Shown here in pieces: positions 6,525-10,637 of a stretch of DNA of 10,637 nt. The position numbers and the translations under genes were made by a program. The stretch comes from Syntrophobacteria bacterium (GTDB lineage: Bacteria; Desulfobacterota; Syntrophobacteria; JARFUL01), in NCBI GenBank assembly GCA_029289015.1, contig JARFUL010000049.1:1-10637 (forward strand), given 5' to 3'. The notes beneath the pieces were generated by a model. That model saw only the letters and a list, made by a program, of their open reading frames with translations, made no database searches and was not told the origin of the DNA. Numbering within the stretch: position 1 is the stretch's first letter; each line of letters opens with the position of its first letter.

Positions 6525-6926
6525 ATGAAAAGCGCGCGCGCCCCGGGACCGGGGGACGAGAAGCGCGGGAGCTCATCTTGGAAGGTCGCGGCCACCATCT
6601 TGGCAATCTTCTTCGCGGGGAGTGCGGTGAAGCTGGCCTTCTTCTCCCAGGACCCGCCCCGTCACAGCCACGAGGCCCATGAGACACTGCCCAATGCGGT
6701 GCGTAACCTCTCAGACCCCATGGAACGCGAGGTAATACTCGTCGCGTCGAAATTCAGGTGCGCGTGCTTGGGCTGCAACGAGCTCCCCCTTGTGGAGTGC
6801 GGTTGCAACATGGACAGGGGCGCGGTGGAGGAGAAGGGCTTCATCCGCGCGAGGCTCAAGGAGGGGCTCAGCGTTGAAGAGGTAATCCGGCTGGTAAACG
6901 AGAAGTACGGGCACCGGATAACCTGA
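6525..6926 (+). CDS. Membrane-anchored Cys-rich CcmH-like protein
   Basis: A 133-residue protein with a short basic N-terminus, one transmembrane segment (WKVAATILAIFFAGSAVKLAFF, about residues 19-41 split by short polar ends), a His-rich linker (RHSHEAHE), and a C-terminal helical domain. The Cys cluster FRCACLGC…VECGC has a C-x-C-x2-C-x7-C-x-C pattern, followed by a GLSVEEVIRLVNEKYG tail. That tail closely resembles CcmH/CycL cytochrome c maturation proteins (G-x-S-x-E-E-I-…-Y-G). CcmH normally has one LRCxxC pair; here there are five Cys. A periplasmic-side thiol-redox, heme or metal role is inferred. ATG 6525 is preferred over ATG 6510 because GGGAG at 6512-6516 is eight bases upstream. 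No other ccm gene is nearby. It lies after the MOSC gene and probably shares its transcript. Confidence 0.72.
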   Translation: MKSARAPGPGDEKRGSSSWKVAATILAIFFAGSAVKLAFFSQDPPRHSHEAHETLPNAVRNLSDPMEREVILVASKFRCACLGCNELPLVECGCNMDRGAVEEKGFIRARLKEGLSVEEVIRLVNEKYGHRIT

Positions 6927-6952
6927 CAATTCCCGCGGATTCCGGCTATAAT
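6923..6952 (+). promoter_or_regulatory. Sigma-70 promoter for the O-methyltransferase gene
   Basis: CTGACA (6923-6928) and an exact TATAAT (6947-6952) have an 18-base spacer. The -35 overlaps the TGA stop (6924-6926) of the CcmH-like gene. Predicted start is near 6959, with a leader of about 48 bases to ATG 7007. Confidence 0.7.
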
Positions 6953-7006
6953 TCTATAGAAACGCCAGACAAGCGCTCTCATTCAACCCGAACCGGGGGT
7001 CAGGCC

Positions 7007-7624
7007 ATGTCCAAGATGATCCGGGACCCGAAGGTCTACTTCTCAGACTTCGTCCCCCCAAGGGATGAGGTTTTAGCCGGCCTGGAACACGAGGCCCAAA
7101 GGGAGGGGATACCCATCGTGGGCCCGGTGGTGGGGGAGCTCCTCTTTATCCTCGCCAGGTCCATGCGCGCCCGCCATATCCTCGAGCTGGGCACCGCGAC
7201 CGGCTATTCCGCGATCTACCTGGCGCGCGCGCTGGGCGATGGCGAGGGCCGCGTGGTTACCCTGGAGAACAACGGGAAGATGGCCCAAAGGGCCCGGGAA
7301 AACCTCGCGCTGGCAGGCCTTGAAAGCAGGGTGGAGGTTCTGGTGGGCGACGCGGCCGGGCTCATGGCCAGGATGGACGAGACCTTCGATTTTATCTTCA
7401 TGGACATAGACAAGGAGGGCTACGTTGACGCGCTCAGCCACTTCAAGAGGCTTCTCAGGGTCGGGGGGCTTTTAGTCGCGGACAACGTGGGGTTCAACGC
7501 TGCCAGGGACTTCAACTCCGAAATCTTCGGCAAGCCCTGGCTCCGCACGGTCCATCTCCTGTGCCACCTGCCCCTGCACTCCCCCGAGGACGACGGGCTC
7601 TCATTCGCGGTCCGGATAGAGTGA
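7007..7624 (+). CDS. SAM-dependent O-methyltransferase (caffeoyl-CoA/catechol type)
   Basis: This is a 205-residue class I SAM methyltransferase of the cation-dependent O-methyltransferase family (caffeoyl-CoA OMT/COMT-like). SAM motif I is ILELGTATGYSAIYLA (58-73). The acidic residue closing the second strand is in VVTLENN (83-89), VLVGDA (111-116) would contact the adenine, and the metal-site residues are Asp133 (FMDIDKEGY) and Asp159-Asn160 (VADN). The acceptor is not predictable; members methylate catechol-like or other vicinal hydroxyls. It has its own promoter and GGGGG/AGG purine tracts before ATG 7007. No link to menaquinone is shown: the ring methyltransferase of that pathway (UbiE/MenG type) has a different motif set. 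The end of the gene is convergent with csp. Confidence 0.88.
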   Translation: MSKMIRDPKVYFSDFVPPRDEVLAGLEHEAQREGIPIVGPVVGELLFILARSMRARHILELGTATGYSAIYLARALGDGEGRVVTLENNGKMAQRARENLALAGLESRVEVLVGDAAGLMARMDETFDFIFMDIDKEGYVDALSHFKRLLRVGGLLVADNVGFNAARDFNSEIFGKPWLRTVHLLCHLPLHSPEDDGLSFAVRIE

Positions 7625-7665
7625 GGAGCGGCCCCGCTGGCCGGGCCGTCACGGTCTTTTGACAT

Positions 7666-7693
7666 AAAAAAGGCCCCGGTCAGTGCCGGGACC
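7666..7693 (-). terminator. Intrinsic terminator of the cold-shock gene
   Basis: On the minus strand, GGTCCCGG (7693-7686), a six-base loop, then CCGGGGCC (7679-7672) make an 8-bp stem with one G·U pair. It is followed directly by six T (7671-7666). It lies 22 bases after the csp stop. Confidence 0.88.
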
Positions 7694-7714
7694 CGCTTGA
7701 TTCGCTCTTAGGCC

Positions 7715-7924
7715 CTATTTAGTTGCAGGGCGAACCTTGGTCGCCTCGGGGCCCTTGGTCCCCTCAGCGGCCTCATACTCTACTTTTTGCCCCTCATAAA
7801 GAGTCTTGAACCCCTCCATCTCGATGTTCGAGTAATGAACAAAGAGGTCTTTCCCCTCATCGTCCGGGACGATGAAGCCATAGCCTTTCTGCTCGCTGAA
7901 CCACTTAACCGTACCGACTGCCAT
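7715..7924 (-). CDS. Cold-shock protein (CspA family)
   Basis: A 69-residue single cold-shock domain that binds single-stranded RNA/DNA and acts as an RNA chaperone. [20 protein letters not shown] contains the family start and RNP1 (KGYGFI); DLFVHYSNI holds RNP2. The protein ends with the usual [13 protein letters not shown] stretch. Length is normal (65-70). ATG 7924 has GGAGG seven bases upstream. It has a recognisable promoter about 120 bases upstream, a strongly folded leader and an intrinsic terminator, so it is monocistronic. The stop is TAG. Whether it is cold-induced or a constitutive family member cannot be read from the protein; the long leader favours post-transcriptional control. 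Confidence 0.95.
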   Translation of the reverse strand: MAVGTVKWFSEQKGYGFIVPDDEGKDLFVHYSNIEMEGFKTLYEGQKVEYEAAEGTKGPEATKVRPATK

Positions 7925-8038
7925 GCAAATTCCTCCGTGTAGCCAGGGCCTCTTAAACAAGGTCCCTCTTGGTTCCCTCGGCCTTGTCAGGGGATATGCC
8001 CCAGGGAACGAATGGGCTATCCCCACAGTTTGATTAAG
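7925..8038 (-). ncRNA. Structured 5' leader of the cold-shock mRNA
   Basis: This is the stretch from the predicted start (about 8038) to ATG 7924, roughly 114 bases. A long hairpin pairs 7990-7996 plus 7998-8001 with 8014-8024: 11 bp, one bulged base, 12-base loop. A second hairpin pairs ACAAGG (7957-7962) with CCTTGT (7982-7987). Long folded leaders are known in cspA-type mRNAs, where they act as thermosensors. That function here is inferred. Confidence 0.55.
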
Positions 8039-8044
8039 CACAGG

Positions 8045-8073
8045 ATTATAGTTGCATAGGGGCCAGCTAGCAA
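8045..8073 (-). promoter_or_regulatory. Promoter of the cold-shock gene
   Basis: On the minus strand, TTGCTA (8073-8068) and an exact TATAAT (8050-8045) are separated by 17 bases. The start would be near 8038. The local DNA is AT-rich compared with its surroundings. Confidence 0.65.
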
Positions 8074-8387
8074 CAAATATTTTATCAACGCGCTTATTTA
8101 TGTCCTGGGTCACCATAAACCCCACGCCACACTCTTCGCCCAAAGGAACGAGACAGCCCGCGCGGGCTTCCCAAAGCCGCGGTGCGGGCCGGGCCGTGCG
8201 GTATCCCGGGAACGGTTGAAACACCCGGTGCCCGCGCCCCTGGACGCGGTCCCCAAAGATTGTATGTATTTTCGTTGGTATTTCGGGTATATTTTCCGTC
8301 AGGCTGCAATCTGGGCCGTGACGAGGTCCTGGTTTGAGGTTTTAATTGCCCGTAGAATGCATATTTCGGGAGGCCGCGCAAGGCCCG
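8074..8387. other. Gene-free stretch between csp promoter and STAS leader
   Basis: No credible coding sequence is seen on either strand. A perfect 14-base GC palindrome lies at 8155-8168 (AGCCCG/CGGGCT type). AT-richer tracts at about 8255-8300 and 8334-8366 probably hold the promoter of the partner-switching operon, but no -35/-10 pair with normal spacing stands out. TTGAGG (8334-8339) followed by AT-rich sequence is the best weak candidate. Confidence 0.5.
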
Positions 8388-8515
8388 GCAGCCCTTCGGC
8401 TCTCAACCCTGGCTTTGAGATAAGGGTCTTGCTGCGCTAAGCCTTATGGCTGGTGCAGTCCAAAAGCACGGGGGTTTTAGGTGTAAATCCTTCGGGGAGA
8501 GCGTGCCGATGCTCT
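8388..8515 (+). ncRNA. Candidate structured leader upstream of the STAS gene
   Basis: Several pairings crowd this leader. GCAGC (8388-8392) can pair with GCTGC (8431-8435). TCTCAA (8401-8406) can pair with TTGAGA (8415-8420). CCCT in that loop (8407-8410) is complementary to AGGG (8423-8426), which would make an H-type pseudoknot. ATAAGG (8420-8425) can instead pair with CCTTAT (8442-8447). A later UUCG-capped stem (about 8488-8497) and AGAGC/GCTCT (8498-8502/8511-8515) follow. I do not recognise a known riboswitch class. Confidence 0.35.
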
Positions 8516-8551
8516 AAGATCATGTCTGCGATGAAAGGAGGATGAGACACT

Positions 8552-8884
8552 ATGAAGATCACCAGTGAGAACCTGGACGACGTCACTCTGCTGGTCCTCT
8601 CCGGCAGGCTCGACGCCCTGAGCGAGGGCGGGCTCAAAGACGAGGTCAACGGGCTGGTGGAAGGGGGCAGGATCAACATAGCTGTCAATATGGAGGACGT
8701 GAACTTCATAGACAGCTCCGGCCTTGGGGCCCTCATATCATCGCTCAGGACGGCAAGGGACAGCGGGGGCGATCTCAGGGTCTGCAGCCTGACCGAGCAG
8801 GTAAGCATGGTGTTTCAGGTCATGAGGCTCAACAAGGTCTTCAAGATTTTCGACACCAAGGAAGACGCTCTCAGGAGCTTCTAG
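8552..8884 (+). CDS. STAS-domain anti-sigma-factor antagonist (SpoIIAA/RsbV type)
   Basis: A 110-residue single STAS-domain protein. In partner switching, the unphosphorylated form binds the kinase/anti-sigma factor and frees its target; phosphorylation by the kinase inactivates it. The signature is VNFIDSSGLGALISS (50-64), with Ser56 as the likely phosphorylation site (Ser55 is the alternative), preceded by LSGRLDALSE, typical of the family start. ATG 8552 has a strong AAGGAGG (8535-8541) ten bases upstream, the best ribosome site of the three-gene cassette, consistent with the antagonist being made in excess. The stop is TAG. An RsbW-like kinase follows 43 bases later and a phosphatase after that, which completes the switch. 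Confidence 0.93.
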   Translation: MKITSENLDDVTLLVLSGRLDALSEGGLKDEVNGLVEGGRINIAVNMEDVNFIDSSGLGALISSLRTARDSGGDLRVCSLTEQVSMVFQVMRLNKVFKIFDTKEDALRSF

Positions 8885-8914
8885 AGGGCCCGTCACCCGA
8901 GAGCGGCCCCTCTA
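8882..8914 (+). promoter_or_regulatory. Intercistronic hairpin between antagonist and anti-sigma genes
   Basis: TAGAGGGCC (8882-8890) pairs with GGCCCCTCTA (8905-8914): nine base pairs, one bulged C, 14-base loop. The hairpin contains the STAS stop codon and ends 13 bases before the next ATG. No T-tract follows, so it is not a standard terminator. It could limit coupling or stabilise the upstream mRNA. Confidence 0.5.
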
Positions 8915-8927
8915 CCCGTTTCCTCTC

Positions 8928-9338
8928 ATGGAATTCATCTCTTTTAAGTTCTTCGCTGCGCCCCGGATGATCCGGGTCGCGCAGACCCTTGCCGTGCTGG
9001 CCTGCGGCCAGGCCGGGCTCGACAGCGAAGGGACCATGGCCGTGGAGCTCGCGGTGAGCGAGGCGGTCACCAATATCGTGAAGCACGCATACCCCGGGGC
9101 CGACCGGGGCTTCGGCCTCCTGAGGATCAAGCTGCTCAAAGACCAGGTGGTGGTGGAGGTGGCCGACTGGGGCGGGGGCTACGAGGACGTGCTCTTGAGT
9201 CCCGGACCTTCCGGGCAGACCGCGTCCTCGGGCTACGGGCTCCTCATGATCCGGAAATTCATGGACGAGGTGAGCTTTCGCAAGGACCGTGAGATGAACA
9301 TCCTCACCATGAGGAAGTTCCTGCCCGCCCCGCGTTAG
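8928..9338 (+). CDS. RsbW-type serine kinase / anti-sigma factor (HATPase_c)
   Basis: A 136-residue GHKL ATPase-fold protein of the RsbW/SpoIIAB class: a kinase for the STAS antagonist, and probably also the inhibitor of a sigma factor or other target. The N-box is VELAVSEAVTNIVKHAYPG (Glu40, Asn49, His53). The G1 box is VADWGGGY (78-85) with Asp80, and the G2 region is SGYGLLMIRKFMDEV. There is no phosphoacceptor His domain, so it is not a sensor kinase. Length is normal. ATG 8928 is the only good start in frame, yet it has no Shine-Dalgarno sequence; the preceding bases are pyrimidine-rich. With the hairpin just upstream, this suggests low or coupled translation. The stop is TAG. Its target is not encoded in the window. 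Confidence 0.9.
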   Translation: MEFISFKFFAAPRMIRVAQTLAVLACGQAGLDSEGTMAVELAVSEAVTNIVKHAYPGADRGFGLLRIKLLKDQVVVEVADWGGGYEDVLLSPGPSGQTASSGYGLLMIRKFMDEVSFRKDREMNILTMRKFLPAPR

Positions 9339-9372
9339 GGGGAATCGATCCCCGGCCGGCAAGGCTTTTTTT
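9339..9372 (+). terminator. Weak terminator-like or attenuator sequence
   Basis: GGGGA (9339-9343) and TCCCC (9349-9353) form a 5-bp stem. A second short stem, GGCC/GGCT (9354-9357/9363-9366, one G·U), runs into seven T (9366-9372). The stems are short, so partial termination before the phosphatase gene is more likely than full. Confidence 0.35.
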
Positions 9373-9402
9373 ACCCCGCAACCCTCCCCGGAGACCGGAG
9401 CC

Positions 9403-10629
9403 ATGCCTGAGAAGATACTCATTGTAGACGACTCCGAGAACATACGGGAGATCTTAAGGGAGCTCCTCGTGCACCACGGGTACGAGGTGCTGGAGGCCCG
9501 CGACGGTGAGGAGGCCCTCAAGAGAGCCTTTGATGAGACGCCCGACCTTATCCTGCTTGACATTATAATGCCGGGCATTGACGGCTACGAGGTCCTAAGG
9601 AGGCTGAAGCAGGACGAAAGGAGCGCGTCCACCCCCGTTATCTTCCTCTCCGCGCTCACCGACGCGGCCAAGAAGATAAAGGGGCTCACAATGGGCGGGG
9701 TCGACTATGTCACCAAGCCCTACAACATGGGAGAGGTGATAGCGCGGGTAAAAAACCAGCTCAAGATAAGAACCCTCACCAAGAGGCTCACCGAGGCCAA
9801 TGAGAAGCTTCTAAAGGCCAATAAGGAGCTCCTGAGGAGACAGGAGAGCCTGGAGGAAGACCTCATGGCCGCGGCCGGCATCCAGCGCTCGCTGCTGCCC
9901 TCCGCGGGACCCGGCATAGAGACGCTGGAGGTTTCGTGGAGATTCGAGCCCTGCGAGAGGGTGGGCGGCGACATCTTCAACATGCACCTTCTCGACGAGG
10001 AGAACCTCGCGATATACATCCTGGACGTGAGCGGCCACGGCGTGCCCTCCGCGATGGTGACGGTCTCCGTGTCCCAGGTTCTCTCCCCCCTGTCCGGGTA
10101 CGTAGTGCAAAAGGAGCCCCGGGAGCGCCCGCCCGGAGCCGCGGTCTCATCGGTGGAGGTGCTCAAAAGGCTCGCGAGAGAGTACCCCCTCAGAAGGTTC
10201 GGCAAGACCTTCACCATCTGCTACCTGGTGCTCAACACAAAAACCGGTCTGCTCAACTACTCCAACGCGGCCCACCCCATGCCCGTGGTGGTGCGCGCGG
10301 ACGGCTCGCTGGAGATTCTCGAGGAGGGGGGCACCATCATCGGGCTCTACGATATAGCCCCCCATAAATATGAGGAGGCCGAAACCCGGCTCTACCGGGG
10401 CGACAGGCTCTTTCTCTACACCGACGGGATCGTGGAGCACACCGACCCTGCAGGCCGCTACTTTGGGACCGAAAGGCTCTACCAGAAGCTCGTGTCCCAG
10501 AGGGCCAGTCCCCTGAGCGCGGCGCTGGACAGCCTGATGGAGGAGGTCCTCAGCTTCGGCGGCGAAGAGATGCCCCAGGACGACGTGACCCGGCTGGGGA
10601 TCGAGTTCAAGGGCCCGCCCGCGGGCTGA
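9403..10629 (+). CDS. Receiver-PP2C phosphatase (RsbU/SpoIIE-like response regulator)
   Basis: A 408-residue response regulator with a phosphatase output. Residues 3-120 are a receiver domain: acidic pair Asp9-Asp10, phosphoacceptor Asp53 (LLDIIMPG), Ser83 and Lys105 (VTKPY). Residues about 120-155 form a charged coiled-coil linker (LTEANEKLLKANKELLRRQ). Residues about 160-402 are the PP2C/SpoIIE domain: IQRSLLP, metal Asp190 in VGGDIFN, Asp208 in LDVSGHG, Asp341 in LYTDGIVE, and Asp393-Asp394 in QDDVTRLGIEF. Phosphorylation of the receiver by a histidine kinase elsewhere should switch on dephosphorylation of the STAS partner encoded two genes upstream. ATG 9403 has GGAG (9390-9393) nine bases upstream. 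It is the last gene in the window and ends TGA. Confidence 0.94.
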   Translation: MPEKILIVDDSENIREILRELLVHHGYEVLEARDGEEALKRAFDETPDLILLDIIMPGIDGYEVLRRLKQDERSASTPVIFLSALTDAAKKIKGLTMGGVDYVTKPYNMGEVIARVKNQLKIRTLTKRLTEANEKLLKANKELLRRQESLEEDLMAAAGIQRSLLPSAGPGIETLEVSWRFEPCERVGGDIFNMHLLDEENLAIYILDVSGHGVPSAMVTVSVSQVLSPLSGYVVQKEPRERPPGAAVSSVEVLKRLAREYPLRRFGKTFTICYLVLNTKTGLLNYSNAAHPMPVVVRADGSLEILEEGGTIIGLYDIAPHKYEEAETRLYRGDRLFLYTDGIVEHTDPAGRYFGTERLYQKLVSQRASPLSAALDSLMEEVLSFGGEEMPQDDVTRLGIEFKGPPAG

Positions 10630-10637
10630 CGGCCGCG

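Noticed and set aside
7629-7660. Plus-strand terminator for the methyltransferase
   Set aside because: The 6-bp CGGCCC/GGGCCG stem is eight bases away from a run of only four T. The convincing terminator nearby is for the opposite strand.
8155-8168. Perfect 14-base GC palindrome
   Set aside because: There is no loop for a hairpin and no promoter in register; in GC-rich DNA this can be chance. Mentioned only as content of the gene-free stretch.
8216-8440. Possible 74-residue protein in the csp-STAS gap
   Set aside because: It has a rare TTG start, no ribosome site and no recognisable domain, and its composition is that of non-coding DNA.
8440-8520. tRNA-like arms (7-base loop stem around 8473-8490)
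   Set aside because: No acceptor stem, anticodon arm or GTTC-type T loop could be assembled around it.
9970-9981. Apparent loss of the second Asp in the PP2C GGD-F-Y-D motif (GGDIFN)
   Set aside because: GGDIFN is common in receiver-PP2C proteins of this type. The metal-binding Asp residues (190, 208, 341, 394) are present, so it is not evidence of a dead enzyme.

Overview
The window is a GC-rich bacterial chromosome segment with short intergenic gaps, many overlapping genes and heavy AGG (Arg) codon use. The futalosine route to menaquinone, stand-alone zinc-ribbon and MOSC proteins, and a PP2C-based partner-switching module together suggest an anaerobic or facultative Desulfobacterota-like (deltaproteobacterial) lineage. 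That placement is an inference; there is no rRNA or other phylogenetic marker here. No insertion sequence, CRISPR array, tRNA or prophage gene was seen.

Region 1 (2-4882) is a menaquinone locus in two convergent arms. The plus-strand arm carries a UbiD-type decarboxylase (5' end outside the window), its prenyl-FMN partner UbiX, and an MqnP/UbiA-type prenyltransferase, in tightly coupled order. The minus-strand arm carries a small lipoprotein of unknown function, futalosine hydrolase (mqnB) and 1,4-dihydroxy-6-naphthoate synthase (mqnD). The last codons of mqnP and mqnD overlap in one TTAG. mqnA, mqnC and mqnE are not in the window. The prenyltransferase reading frame is interrupted by a single in-frame TAG at codon 140, where the family has a Lys.

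Region 2 (5056-7624) starts with a minus-strand double zinc-ribbon gene that has a one-base frameshift in a C run. It is divergent from a MOSC-domain gene, which is followed by a membrane-anchored Cys-rich CcmH-like protein and a SAM-dependent O-methyltransferase with its own promoter. The divergent intergenic region has two near-consensus sigma-70 promoters facing away from each other, and a perfect 10-bp-arm palindrome on the predicted MOSC start site.

Region 3 (7666-8551) is a cold-shock protein gene on the minus strand with a clear terminator, a promoter and a long, strongly folded 5' leader. A 478-base stretch without a gene lies between its promoter and the next gene.

Region 4 (8552-10629) is a partner-switching cassette: a STAS anti-sigma-factor antagonist, an RsbW-type kinase/anti-sigma factor, and a receiver-PP2C phosphatase that would dephosphorylate the antagonist in response to an upstream phosphorelay. 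No sigma factor or sensor kinase is adjacent. Both intercistronic gaps and the leader contain hairpins that may set the ratio of the three proteins.

The points most worth checking are the amber codon in mqnP, the frameshift in the zinc-ribbon gene, the palindromic operator at 5917-5939, and the structured RNAs in front of csp and in the partner-switching operon. I did not identify a clearly new multi-gene system.
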